Notes: a model not told the origin generated them from the letters alone. Positions 1 to 8,563 are shown, counted from the stretch's first letter. The stretch: DNA of 64,000 bases from Allomeiothermus silvanus DSM 9946 (GCF_000092125.1 NC_014212.1:2566279-2630278), one strand, 5' to 3'. Program-made: numbers and translations.

Positions 1-1
1 G

Positions 2-1093
2 CCTATCGTGGCCTGGGTGGAGCAAACCGGCGGCGTGGCTCGGGTGTTTGCTAAGCGCTGGGAAGATGACCGCTGGCAACCGTTGGGCAACGCGCTCAAC
101 CGTGAGCAGAGCCAAAACGCCGCCTACACCGCACTAGCGGTGAACCCGCAGGGCCAGCCGGTGGTGGCCTGGACGGAAAAAAACAACGACAGCCAGGGCA
201 AGCTGACCGGCTCGGGCAAGCTCTACGTGGCCCGCTGGGACGGCCAGAGATGGAAAACCTTTGGCAACTCCCCCTCCTTGAGCCCGGGCACGGTCTCGGA
301 CATCCCCCGGCTGGCGCTCGACCGGCAAGGCAACCCCTACCTGCAGTGGAGCGAGATGCCCCCCGACTTCAACGGGGACAGCGTTTACGTAAGCCGCTGG
401 AACGGGAGGAAGTGGCAGGTGATCGACCGGGGATCCTTGAGTTCGGATATCAGCTCCTCCTCGCGCTCGAGGGCCATTGCGGTAAATACGCAGAACCAGC
501 CGATCCTGGCTTGGAGCGTACAGCTATACGAAGCGGGGGTGGGCTCGCTGGGCTTCGCGGTCTACGCCGGAACCTGGAACGGCAAGAACTGGGTTCCCTG
601 GGGTGGGATGCTGAGCAGCCGCAAGGACTACTATGCAGCGGGGCCTTCTATCGCGCTGGACGCCCAGGATCGCCCGGTGGTGGCCTGGCACGAATCCGGT
701 GGGGGCAAAGGCTACAACGTCTACGTAAAGCGCTGGAATGGCAAATCTTGGGTTCCCTATGGCCAGTCGGTGAACGCCATGAGCGGCGGGGCCAGCCTGC
801 CGGTGCTGCGGCTCGACCCTAAGGGCAACCCGGTGGTGGGCTACCTCGAGAACCAGGGTTCGATCAAGGTGGCGGTACGGCGCTGGAATGGCCAGGGGTG
901 GGTGCCGCTCGGCGGATATCTAGGCAGCGAGAAATCCAACGTGGACTCCTTCGCGATGGTGCTGGACAAGAACGGCAACCCCTACGTGGTCTGGGCGGAG
1001 GGGTCGTTTCGCAGCACGAGCGGGGTAGAATCGGGCGGACCGCGCAAGGTTTATATCGCCCGCTGGGACGGCACAGCCTGGGTGGGGCTATAG
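2..1093 (+). CDS. Repeat protein, propeller-like, 5' end outside window
   Basis: The reading frame is open from the first bases (PIVAW, matching the internal PVVAW repeats), so the true start lies upstream. The visible part holds seven tandem repeats of about 45-60 residues. Each has a strand like PVVAWxE followed by YVxRWNGxxWVPxG. This is the pattern of a beta-propeller with one conserved Trp pair per blade, and seven copies fit a seven-bladed propeller. No catalytic motif is visible. Any signal peptide would be outside the window. It ends in a clean TAG just before a 93-bp dispersed repeat. Function unknown; a secreted or surface binding role is only a guess. Confidence 0.75.
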   Translation, partial: PIVAWVEQTGGVARVFAKRWEDDRWQPLGNALNREQSQNAAYTALAVNPQGQPVVAWTEKNNDSQGKLTGSGKLYVARWDGQRWKTFGNSPSLSPGTVSDIPRLALDRQGNPYLQWSEMPPDFNGDSVYVSRWNGRKWQVIDRGSLSSDISSSSRSRAIAVNTQNQPILAWSVQLYEAGVGSLGFAVYAGTWNGKNWVPWGGMLSSRKDYYAAGPSIALDAQDRPVVAWHESGGGKGYNVYVKRWNGKSWVPYGQSVNAMSGGASLPVLRLDPKGNPVVGYLENQGSIKVAVRRWNGQGWVPLGGYLGSEKSNVDSFAMVLDKNGNPYVVWAEGSFRSTSGVESGGPRKVYIARWDGTAWVGL

Positions 1094-1125
1094 CCGCTCG
1101 AGGGGTCAACCGAACCAGAAGCGAG

Positions 1126-1554
1126 TCAGGACGCACACCGGATTAACAGCAAGGCGAAGAGAACGCCATCGCGTTTCCCACCATTACGCCTCCCACGGTG
1201 AGGCGTAATGTACTCGGCCCAGCAAACCCCGCTGTACCGAGTATTCGTGGGAACCGCTCTAGGTAGCGCACGTTGGCCTGCCCGTTCCTTCCGCCAGGCC
1301 ACCCAGGCCACGAGCGGGGCCATCCAGCCCAGGGAAAGCCCTAGCAAACCCGGCCAGGCAGAGAGAACCCAGGCAGGAAGAACGCTGCGCTCCACCTGAA
1401 TCTGATTTTGATAAGAAGCCACCTCCTCGGATGCGGAGGGAGGAAATCTTGGCTCTATCGGGGCCAGCGCAAGCCACTCGAGCGCCACCCCAACTCCCAG
1501 ATAAGCGGCCAGCAACAGACCGAACGCGGCCATCCACCATCCCTTCGCCCTCAT
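1126..1554 (-). CDS. Small membrane protein with repeat-derived C-terminus
   Basis: A 142-residue ORF transcribed divergently from holA. Residues 8-28 form one hydrophobic segment and residues 60-86 a second, so it is probably a two-helix inner membrane protein. Residues from about 99 to 129 are encoded by the 93-bp dispersed repeat, and the same peptide (PTNTRYSGVCWAEY) can be translated from the copy at 8151. The native protein therefore probably ended near residue 98 or continued differently before the repeat inserted. No family recognised. The start could also be the internal Met at residue 8. Confidence 0.5.
   Translation of the reverse strand: MRAKGWWMAAFGLLLAAYLGVGVALEWLALAPIEPRFPPSASEEVASYQNQIQVERSVLPAWVLSAWPGLLGLSLGWMAPLVAWVAWRKERAGQRALPRAVPTNTRYSGVCWAEYITPHRGRRNGGKRDGVLFALLLIRCAS
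1168..1260. repeat. 93-bp dispersed element, copy 1
   Basis: First of three near-identical 93-bp copies (others at 8151-8243 and 33706-33798), all in the same orientation. Inside are an 8-bp inverted repeat (ATTACGCC/GGCGTAAT), a second inverted repeat of 13 bp with two mismatches here, and outer arms pairing 10 of 11 positions, so the RNA or single strand could form a three-way junction. This copy lies at the 3' end of the minus-strand ORF 1126-1554 and supplies part of its C-terminus. Confidence 0.9.
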
Positions 1555-1582
1555 GCTCCCATCTTCGCACCCCAGCGGCTGC

Positions 1583-1588
1583 TAAGCT
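1583..1588 (+). promoter_or_regulatory. Leaderless-type -10 box of holA
   Basis: TAAGCT lies 7 nt before the GTG at 1596 and there is no Shine-Dalgarno sequence. It fits the TANNNT pattern seen in front of many starts in this window and supports 1596 as the start. Confidence 0.5.
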
Positions 1589-1595
1589 ATCCTTC

Positions 1596-2531
1596 GTGAT
1601 CCTAGCGTTTACCGGCGACCCCTTTCTGGCCTACGAGGCTTTGCTGCAAGAGGCTAAGGTGCGGGGCCTCTTTCCTCGCCTACTGCCGCCACAGCCCGCT
1701 TTGGTGGTACAAGAAGCCAGCGGCGGCCTGTTCGGGCCGAGTGGGGCCCTCGTGGATTTGCGCGAGATCAGCGAGGGGGAGTGGAAACCGCTCAAAGAAG
1801 CCCTCGAGCCCCTCCCGGAGATGGCCGTGGTCTTGCTTTTGGACCCCAAGCCCACCGCCGCCCGCAGCAAGTGGTACGGCAAAGAACGCATCCGCGAGCA
1901 TCCCACCCCTCAGGGCAAGGATCTGGTGCGCTGGATAGAGAACCGAGCCAAGGCCATGGGCCTCAAGACCAACGCCGCCATCCACCAATACTTGGCCAGT
2001 CTGCTAGGGAGCCGAAGCAGCGCGGAGAACCCGGCTTTGGGCCTCGAAGCACTCCAGCGGGAACTCGACAAGCTCACCCTGGTCACCCCACCGATCACGC
2101 TGGAGAAGGTGCAAGCCCTGGTTGCGTTGGAAGCCCCCATCTCCGGCTTCGACTTGGTGCGCGCGGTCACCGAGGGCAAGGTCTCGGCGGCCTTCCGGCA
2201 GCTACAGGGGCTCATGGAGCGCGGCGAGGATCCCATTCGGATTCTCGGTGCGTTGTCGTGGCAGTATGCCAAGCTGGCTCGAGCCTGGGCCCATCTCAAC
2301 GAAGACCCGCTCTTAGGCGAGAGCGAAGCCGCGAGCCTGTTAGGGATGCATCCCTACGCGGCCAAGCAGACCTTAGCGCTGGCTAAAAGCGTAGATGCCG
2401 AGATGCTGGACCGGGCCCTCGAGACCCTAGTGAAAGCCGAGCAAGCCGCCAAGACCGGGCGCGACCCCCGGCTGGCCTTGGAAAAAGCCGTAGCCGAGCT
2501 ATCTGCCCAGGCCCGGCTGCTCAAACGATAA
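1596..2531 (+). CDS. holA: DNA polymerase III subunit delta
   Basis: The delta subunit is the clamp-loader ATPase-fold subunit that opens the beta sliding clamp during replication. The product is 311 residues and starts VILAFTGDPFLAYEALL, the typical N-terminal strand and helix of HolA. The C-terminal half contains the helical collar region (PIRILGALSWQYAKL, then LGMHPYAAKQTLALAK). The frame is open further upstream to 1431, but that extension overlaps the divergent membrane protein and has no family character, so GTG 1596 is preferred. It is a single gene between two unrelated units. Confidence 0.9.
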   Translation: MILAFTGDPFLAYEALLQEAKVRGLFPRLLPPQPALVVQEASGGLFGPSGALVDLREISEGEWKPLKEALEPLPEMAVVLLLDPKPTAARSKWYGKERIREHPTPQGKDLVRWIENRAKAMGLKTNAAIHQYLASLLGSRSSAENPALGLEALQRELDKLTLVTPPITLEKVQALVALEAPISGFDLVRAVTEGKVSAAFRQLQGLMERGEDPIRILGALSWQYAKLARAWAHLNEDPLLGESEAASLLGMHPYAAKQTLALAKSVDAEMLDRALETLVKAEQAAKTGRDPRLALEKAVAELSAQARLLKR

Positions 2532-2726
2532 AATTCCCCGCCGACGAAAGCTTGTCCCCTTAGGGCTAGCCCCACCCAAAGCATTCCGCTAAGGTTTGGC
2601 TGCATCCCATGATGGGTGCTTCGGGCGGAGGCTCCAATTTAGTGGGCCAATCGTGCTCCCGGTGGATGACCGGCGGGTCAGTTTTTTAGTAGACTCTCCC
2701 GGTACAGGCTTTGGAAAGGAGAACGG

Positions 2727-4121
2727 ATGCTAGCAGAAGCTTTGGTCGGTGAGGTGCTCGGCAGGGCCCGCTCGGGCGGGGCGGACTTCGCTGAGCTATA
2801 CGTGGAACGCTGGAGGCGGCGGGGCATGCGGGTCTTGAACGGCGAGGTGAAGGAGGCCACCAGCGGCCTCGAGTATGGCGCAGGGCTACGGCTGTTCTAT
2901 GGCAGCGAGGTGGTCTACGCCTATACCAACGATCTCACCCCTCAGAGCTTGCTCGAGCTTACCGAGACCCTGGTACGGCTCAAGGGCCTGGCGGGGCAGG
3001 TGGAAGCGAGCGGTACAGGCGGGCTGGATTTTCGCAAGCAGATCCCCCGCGGGCTCCACACCCCGCTGATCCCGCTAGGCGCTAAGGATAAGCGCTACCG
3101 CCTCGAGCGCCTGTTGGAGGCTGAGAGCGGCGCCCGCATCGCCCCCCAGATCAAACAGGTGCAGTCTTCGCTCACCGAGTGGGAGCAGGAGGTGTTGGTG
3201 GCCAACAGCACCGGGGCCTGGGTTGAGGACCGGCGCATCCGCAGCCGGGTCAATGTGCTGGCCATCGCCCAAGACGACTTCGGAACCCAGACCGGTACCT
3301 CCGGGCCAGGTCTATCGGTGGGCCTCGAGATCTTTGACCTCTACCCACCCGCTTCGGTAGGGCGCAAAGCGGCTCAGCAGGCCCTTACCAACCTGCGGGC
3401 CAAGCCTGCTCCCGCCGGAACGATGCCGGTGGTCATCGGCAACGCCTTCGGCGGGGTGATCTTCCACGAGGCGCTGGGGCACCTGCTGGAGACCACCTCG
3501 GTGGCCAAGAAGGCCAGCGTCCTCTCCGACAAGCTGGGCGAGAAGGTGGCCTCCGAGTGCGTCACCTATATCGACGACGGCACCACCCCCCACGGCTGGG
3601 GCTCCTCCGAGTTTGACGACGAGGGACTGCCTACCGAGCGCACCGTGCTCATCGAAAATGGCGTGCTCAAGAGCTACATGGTGGACCGTTGGGGGGCAGA
3701 GCGCACGGGTCTACGCCCCACCGGCTCCGGTCGCCGCCAAGACTACACCTTTGCCCCCACCAGCCGCATGCGCAATACCTTTATCGCTCCTGGCGACACG
3801 CCTTTGGATAAGCTCTTCGAGGGAATCGAGTATGGCCTCTACGCCAAGGATATGGGCGGAGGCCAGGTCAAGCCGGGCAGCGGGGAGTACAACTTTGGGG
3901 TAAAGGAGGCCTATATTATCCGCCATGGCCGCATCGAGGAGCCGGTGCGGGGGGCTATGCTGGTGGGGAAGGGCCCGGAGAGCATTCAAAAGATCGTAGC
4001 GGTTTCCAACGACCTCGAGACTGCCCCAGGCATGTGCGGAAGCCTCTCGGGGAGCCTACCGGTGGAGGTGGGCCAGCCCCACCTGCTGATTTCCGAAATC
4101 GTGGTGGGAGGGCAGGCATGA
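2727..4121 (+). CDS. tldD: Metalloprotease TldD
   Basis: TldD is the catalytic metallopeptidase half of the TldD/TldE (PmbA) heterodimer, which degrades unfolded peptides and, in some bacteria, processes microcins. The protein is 464 residues, usual for the family. The zinc motif HEALGH lies at residues 247-252, followed by the conserved Gly-rich C-terminal domain with GSGRRQDYTFAPTSRM. The start ATG has a good ribosome site (aaaggag). Its stop overlaps the pmbA start (ATGA at 4118-4121), so the two are translationally coupled. The partner is disrupted by an insertion, so the heterodimer is probably not functional in this strain. Confidence 0.93.
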   Translation: MLAEALVGEVLGRARSGGADFAELYVERWRRRGMRVLNGEVKEATSGLEYGAGLRLFYGSEVVYAYTNDLTPQSLLELTETLVRLKGLAGQVEASGTGGLDFRKQIPRGLHTPLIPLGAKDKRYRLERLLEAESGARIAPQIKQVQSSLTEWEQEVLVANSTGAWVEDRRIRSRVNVLAIAQDDFGTQTGTSGPGLSVGLEIFDLYPPASVGRKAAQQALTNLRAKPAPAGTMPVVIGNAFGGVIFHEALGHLLETTSVAKKASVLSDKLGEKVASECVTYIDDGTTPHGWGSSEFDDEGLPTERTVLIENGVLKSYMVDRWGAERTGLRPTGSGRRQDYTFAPTSRMRNTFIAPGDTPLDKLFEGIEYGLYAKDMGGGQVKPGSGEYNFGVKEAYIIRHGRIEEPVRGAMLVGKGPESIQKIVAVSNDLETAPGMCGSLSGSLPVEVGQPHLLISEIVVGGQA

Positions 4122-5075
4122 ACTTCGAAGAAGCCAAGGACTACCTGTTGCAAAAAGCCCGCGCAATGGGCCTCGAGGTCGAGGTATTGGCCACCGAGAC
4201 CCGCCAGCTGCGCCTCAGCGCCTTCGAGGGGCGGCTTGAGGAGATCACCCAAGCTACCCAGGGCGGCATCGGGGTACGGGTGGTGGCGGAGGGTAAGGTG
4301 GGCTACGCCTATACCGAGGAGAAGACCCCCCAGGCCTTGGACTGGGTACTACAGGAGGCCTACGAGAACGCCCGGCTGCAAAACAGCGCGGATGGGTTCA
4401 TCCCCGCGGGGCAGGCGCTGGGCCGCCACGACCTGCTAGGCGAAGGGCTCTCAGCTCCCCTGGAGCAAAAGCAGGCTGCCGCTCTCGCTGTAGAGGCTAC
4501 CTTGCGCCAGGACGCACGGGTCAAGCAGGTGCCCCGCACCGCTTACCAGGAGGTGGAAGCCCAGGTGGTGCTGGGCTCGAGCAAAGGCGCCAGCGGGGGT
4601 TACCGCACCGGGGTGAGCGCGGTGATGGGCATGGCCATCCTCAGCGACGGCGGCGCGCCCAAGCAGAGCTGGAACGTGGACTTTAGCCGCGAGTTCCACG
4701 CCCTCGAGCCGGGGAAAACCGCCCTCGAGCTCATCAAAAACACCGCCCGCCTGCTGGGGGCGCGGCCCCTCAAGACCGGCAAGTATCGTGCCTATTTCGA
4801 GCCCAAGGCTTTTGCCCAACTCCTGGGCGTGATCAGCTTCATGTTCTCGGCCAAAAACGTGCTCGAGGGCAAGAGCCTGTTGGCCGGAAAGATCGGAGAG
4901 AGGGTAGCCTCCGGGCTGGTGACCATCGTGGACGACCCCACCCTACCGGATGGCCTCGCTTCATACCCCTTCGATGCCGAGGGGACTCCTGCGCGCCCCT
5001 TGGCCCTCATCGAAGACGGCGTGCTCAAAGGATTTGCCCACAACTCCGAGACCGCTCACCGGATGGGGGTGGAGT

Positions 5076-6227
5076 CTACCGGCCATGCCCAGCGGGGCTA
5101 CAAGGGCGTGCTGGGGGTGGGCTACTCCAATCTCTTTCTAACCCCTGGCACCGGGGTAAGGCTATGTAATCGGTCAACACATTTGAGACTCTTTGAGGAA
5201 CCGACTCCTCTTGCATCTTAGCCAAAAACTCCAGCGGAGCAAGACCCCCCAGGGCCATGTGAGGCCTTCGGCGGTTGTAGTAGTCCAGGTAGGTATCCAG
5301 CTCTGCCTGCAGCTCGCTGAGCGGGGTGGGCAAAGGCCGGGTGTAGAACTCCTCCTTGAAGGTCCGCTGCATCCGCTCCACGTGACCATTGAGTTTAGGA
5401 CTCCTCGGCGGTAGCACAAACAAGGCAATCCCCAGAGCACAGCAGGCCTCCTCAAACTCGGCCATGAACTCGCTGCCCCCATCCACCTGGATGGCCCGGA
5501 TGGGAAAAGGGGCCCTGGCCAGAAGCAAGGACAAGAACCCCTCAGAAAGCTTAGCCGTGGCCCGGCTGTGCACCTCCGCCAGGACAAACCGGCTATGGAG
5601 GTCAATCGCCGAGAAGTGCTTGACCATGCTTCCCGGTCCTAAGGTCAGGGTGAGGGTGTCCACCTGGACCAGGTCCCCAGGAGCCCTGGCCTCGTATCCT
5701 CGGGGCTTCCTTTTGGCGTAGGGCCGGTTTACCCTTCGCTTTAGCTTCCCTCTTTGAGTCCGGGCCAGGTAGCCGGCCACGCTCTCGATACGTCGGTGCT
5801 TCTCCAGGTAGGCCAGGATGCGCCCCACCGTGCGTTCGCTCATCTGGAAACCCTCCTTGCGGAGGGTAAGCCAGATGGACCAGCGTCCCCAGGTGGGGTT
5901 TTCCTTGCGGAGAGTTTCTATTCTAATGAGCAGCCCTGGGGTCCAGTGGACCTTTGTGCGCAGGTGCTTAGGGCGGCGGGAGCGGGGTTTGAGTCCAGCC
6001 AGGCCCTTTTCTTTTAGGGCTTTTTGCCAGCGGTGGTAGGTGGCCCGGCTGATCCCGACCAGGTCCTGGATCTCCTTCCAGCTCTTTTTACTTTCACGCA
6101 GGGCTTTGACCAGTCGGAGCTTGCGCAGACGTTCCTGGACCTCTGGGTCGCTTGCGTTGGCCTCGGCCAGCCTCTGTGCTTGTCTAGCGCCTCTCCATAT
6201 CTCTCGGCCAACGGTGGTAAACTGCAC
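5076..6227 (-). CDS. IS481-family DDE transposase
   Basis: The protein has an N-terminal helix-turn-helix region (residues about 35-80, with the HTH segment IQDLVGISRATYHRWQKAL), a second DNA-binding region, and an rve integrase core. The catalytic triad is D190 (VQVDTLT), D249 (QVDGGSEF) and E284 (NGHVERMQ), with 34 residues between the last two. The GTG start has a GGAGG ribosome site. The frame has no stop inside the element: translation runs through the left end at 5165 and uses a stop at 5076 in antisense pmbA, adding about 29 host-encoded residues. It looks intact and possibly active. Confidence 0.9.
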   Translation of the reverse strand: MQFTTVGREIWRGARQAQRLAEANASDPEVQERLRKLRLVKALRESKKSWKEIQDLVGISRATYHRWQKALKEKGLAGLKPRSRRPKHLRTKVHWTPGLLIRIETLRKENPTWGRWSIWLTLRKEGFQMSERTVGRILAYLEKHRRIESVAGYLARTQRGKLKRRVNRPYAKRKPRGYEARAPGDLVQVDTLTLTLGPGSMVKHFSAIDLHSRFVLAEVHSRATAKLSEGFLSLLLARAPFPIRAIQVDGGSEFMAEFEEACCALGIALFVLPPRSPKLNGHVERMQRTFKEEFYTRPLPTPLSELQAELDTYLDYYNRRRPHMALGGLAPLEFLAKMQEESVPQRVSNVLTDYIALPRCQGLERDWSSPPPARPCSPAGHGR

Positions 6228-6304
6228 CTGGGGAACCTCCTTTCCTGGTCGGTTCCCCTCTTTTTATCCCAGCTTAGAGTCTCACATGTGTTTGTCCGGG
6301 TTCA
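5165..6304 (-). mobile_element. IS481-family insertion sequence, complete
   Basis: The 1140-bp element has imperfect terminal inverted repeats of about 28 bp. The left end begins TGTAATCGG and the complement of the right end begins TGAACCCGG; both continue to a shared GAGACTCT. It is bounded by a GGCTA target duplication. It carries one DDE transposase on the minus strand and sits inside pmbA. Confidence 0.9.
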
Positions 6305-6639
6305 GGCTACAGGAGGGGGTGGTCGTCACCGAGCTGATGGGATTGCATGCTGGAGCCAACCCTATCTCGGGAGAGTTCAGCCTGCAAGCCCTGGGCCTCA
6401 GGGTCGAAGGGGGCGAGATAGCCTATCCGGTGGAGAATTTCACCGTAGCGGGGAATTTTCTGGACGTGCTCCAGCACATCACTGCGGTGGGCGAAAGGCT
6501 CGAGTGGGAGTACTGGGGCATGGCTTTAGGGGCTCCTTTGGTCGAAGTGGCGGAGCTATCGTTCGCAGGGGCATAGGCCAAGCCCCGTAGGCTGGGGCGG
6601 TATTGTAAGGGCGCACGCCTGCCCTGTCCGTATCGACGG

Positions 6640-6645
6640 TAGCAT
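6640..6645 (+). promoter_or_regulatory. Leaderless-type -10 box
   Basis: TAGCAT ends exactly 6 nt before the ATG at 6652; no Shine-Dalgarno is present. Confidence 0.45.
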
Positions 6646-6651
6646 TGAGGC

Positions 6652-7137
6652 ATGAATCCCTATCTTGCCCGCATCATCGGCCTGCTGGGGGAGCGTGACC
6701 CGCTAGCTTGCCTAGCGGCCACCCCCCAGCAGCTCGAGGCACTCCTGCCCCGGCTCGAGCCAGAGAAAAGCTACGGCCCCGGCAAGTGGACCGCGCGGGA
6801 GATCGTCTGCCACCTGGCTGACACCGAGCTAGCCATGGGGTTTCGCATTCGACAGACCCTCGCAGTGGATAACCCCACCGTCCAGCCTTTCGACCAGGAG
6901 GCTTGGGCCAAGCGCTATGCGGGTCTTCCCCTACCGCTAGCCCTCGAGACTTTCCGAGCCCTTCGGGCTTGGAACCTGGCCTTGGTCAGCACCTTGGGCG
7001 ATGAGGAACTCGAACGCACCTACTACCACCCCGAGCGGGAGGAGTGGGAAAGCCTGCGGATGCTCCTGCGCTTCGTCGCCGGGCACGATCTCAACCACCT
7101 AGCACAGCTAGAGCAGATCGCGAAAGAAACGGTATGA
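6652..7137 (+). CDS. DinB/YfiT-like metal-binding protein
   Basis: A 161-residue protein of the DinB four-helix superfamily. These are metal-binding proteins, some acting as thiol transferases (bacillithiol- or mycothiol-dependent) and many uncharacterised. The three expected metal ligands are visible: the first His in CHLADTE (about residue 54), and two in GHDLNHLAQ near the C-terminus. KWTAREIVCHL is typical of the DinB_2 group. Its stop overlaps the next start by ATGA (7134-7137), so it is coupled to the quinone oxidoreductase. The substrate is unknown. Confidence 0.8.
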   Translation: MNPYLARIIGLLGERDPLACLAATPQQLEALLPRLEPEKSYGPGKWTAREIVCHLADTELAMGFRIRQTLAVDNPTVQPFDQEAWAKRYAGLPLPLALETFRALRAWNLALVSTLGDEELERTYYHPEREEWESLRMLLRFVAGHDLNHLAQLEQIAKETV

Positions 7138-8102
7138 AAGCCATCTTGGTAGAAAAATTGGGCGGTCCTGAGGTGTTGCAGTTGGCCGAACTTCCCAAGC
7201 CCGCGCCCAAAGCGGGTGAAGTCTTGGTCCGGGTGCGGGCTATCGGGCTCAACTTTGCCGACATCTTGGCGGTGCGGGGGGAGTACCTCGCTCCCACCCG
7301 CTTGCCTTATATCCCAGGGATGGAGTTCTCCGGGATCGTAGAGGAATTGGGCGAGGGCGTAGAGGGCGTGCAGCCTGGCCAGCTGGTAGCCGCTTTGGGC
7401 GGGAGTGGGGCTTTTGCCGAATACACGGCTGTACCCGCTCGAGCGGTGCTGCCAGTGCCCTCTAACCTGAATGCCTACGAGGCGGCGGCCCTGCCGGTCT
7501 CCTTTTACACCGCTTTCTTTGCCCTCCACACCTTGGGCCAAGCCAAAGTAGGCGAGAGCGTGCTGATCCAGGCCGCAGGCGGGGCTTTGGGCACGGCTTC
7601 GGTGCAGGTCGCCAAGGCCATGGGCTTGCAGGTGATCGCCACCGCCTCGCGGAAGGAAAAGCTCGAGCTAGCCCGCAGCCTGGGAGCCGATCAAGCTTTT
7701 CTCTCGAGCGATCCCACGCTAGAGAGCAAGGTCCGCCAAGTTACCGGTAAAGGGGTAGACCTGCTGATGGAGCTGGTCGGGGGGGAGGGCTTCGCCCAAA
7801 GCCTGCGGATGCTAGCTCCGCGCGGGCGTCTACTGGTGATCGGCTCGGCTAGCCAGCAGCAGGCCACGCTGCGTCCAGTGGAGTTGATGAAAAAGAACCT
7901 GTCGGTGATCGGGGTATGGCTGGCTCCCTTCTTGGCTGACCGCGAGGCCATGCTGGAGGCTACCCAGTTCCTCACCCCCCTACTGGCGACAGGCCACGTG
8001 AAGCCAGTAGTGGGCCGGGTATTCCCGCTAGAAGAAGCCGCTCAGGCTTTCCAGTACGTACTGCAACGGGCCAGCACCGGGAAAGTGGTGCTCGAGCCAT
8101 GA
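7134..8102 (+). CDS. NADPH:quinone oxidoreductase, zinc-independent MDR family
   Basis: A 322-residue medium-chain dehydrogenase/reductase. The N-terminal catalytic domain starts MKAILVEKLGGPEVLQ, with GLNFADILAVRGEY and YIPGMEFSGIVEE. The Rossmann nucleotide site is QAAGGALGTASVQVAKAMG. The cysteine zinc ligands of alcohol dehydrogenases are absent, as in the QOR (Qor/zeta-crystallin) branch, which reduces quinones with NADPH. Upstream the frame is open to 7044, but the ATG overlapping the DinB stop fits the family N-terminus. A copy of the 93-bp repeat follows 48 bp after the stop. Confidence 0.88.
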   Translation: MKAILVEKLGGPEVLQLAELPKPAPKAGEVLVRVRAIGLNFADILAVRGEYLAPTRLPYIPGMEFSGIVEELGEGVEGVQPGQLVAALGGSGAFAEYTAVPARAVLPVPSNLNAYEAAALPVSFYTAFFALHTLGQAKVGESVLIQAAGGALGTASVQVAKAMGLQVIATASRKEKLELARSLGADQAFLSSDPTLESKVRQVTGKGVDLLMELVGGEGFAQSLRMLAPRGRLLVIGSASQQQATLRPVELMKKNLSVIGVWLAPFLADREAMLEATQFLTPLLATGHVKPVVGRVFPLEEAAQAFQYVLQRASTGKVVLEP

Positions 8103-8150
8103 GGAAGCCCCACCCGGCCTTCGCCGCGAAACAACACCTCTACCGTGCTC

Positions 8151-8243
8151 ATCGCGTTTCCCACCATTACGCCGCACACGGTGAGGCGTAATGTACTCGG
8201 CCCAGCAAACCCCGCTGTACCGAGTATTCGTGGGAACCGCTCT
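8151..8243. repeat. 93-bp dispersed element, copy 2
   Basis: Nearly identical to copy 1, differing in the first hairpin loop, where it matches copy 3 (GCACAC). It begins 49 bp downstream of the quinone oxidoreductase stop. Confidence 0.9.
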
Positions 8244-8244
8244 C

Positions 8245-8563
8245 ATACCGGATTCAAAAAGACAGTTTACAAAACCCAAAACCCCAGAGGCTGTCTTTTT
8301 GAATCCAGAGCACACCCCTCCCTTGAGTACCGGCGCTAGCCGGGGGCCGATGGCCCTTCACTTGAGTACCGGCGCTAGCCGGGGGCCGATGGCCCTTCAC
8401 TGACGGTCGGCGAAGAAAGCGTATCCCTTCCAAGGGGCGGTATCGCCCACCCCTCGCTTCGCTCGGCGAAACTACGCCACCGCTACGCGGATAACTTCGG
8501 TCGGCCGCCCCGCCTTGGCGGGGCGGAGTTACCGTTCGGTAACGAATCAACCGAATCTGGTAT
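8245..8563. repeat. Repeat-rich spacer, possible small mobile element
   Basis: No gene is supported between 8103 and 8562. Besides the 93-bp element it contains a perfect 16-bp inverted repeat (8250-8265 with 8291-8306), two direct tandem copies of a 39-bp unit (8322-8360 and 8361-8399), a perfect 10-bp hairpin with a TT loop (8505-8514/8517-8526), and a 7-bp hairpin (8528-8534/8537-8543). The stretch is framed by ATACCGGATTC at 8245 and GAATCTGGTAT at 8553, which are inverted with 10 of 11 matches. It ends at the stop codon of the permease gene. This could be a MITE-like element or a cluster of independent hairpins. Confidence 0.5.
8322..8399. repeat. Two tandem 39-bp direct repeats
   Basis: Two adjacent identical 39-bp units, 8322-8360 and 8361-8399, beginning CTTGAGTACCGGCGCTAGCC. 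They lie inside the repeat-rich spacer and encode nothing recognisable. Confidence 0.9.

Larger units (their letters stand above)
4118..6576 (+). pseudogene. pmbA: pmbA/tldE interrupted by an IS481-family element
   Basis: Codons 1-349 lie at 4118-5164 and the C-terminal 88 codons plus stop at 6310-6576. Between them is a 1140-bp insertion flanked by the 5-bp direct repeat GGCTA (5160-5164 and 6305-6309). Removing the element and one copy of the repeat joins GTGVRL to QEGVVVTEL in frame and gives a 437-residue TldE/PmbA protein, close to family length. No other frameshift is visible, so the insertion appears recent. The C-terminal piece keeps the family signature GLHAGANPISGEFSLQ. The truncated product would lack this end, which contributes to the fold. 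Confidence 0.92.

Noticed and set aside
5165-6304. Treating the host sequence 5' of 5165 as part of the IS481 transposase gene
   Set aside because: The terminal inverted repeat and GGCTA duplication place the boundary at 5165; the extra codons are antisense pmbA read-through.
8028-8315. Minus-strand ORF through the 93-bp repeat copy 2
   Set aside because: It is a translation of the repeat and of the antisense strand of the quinone oxidoreductase gene; no family character.
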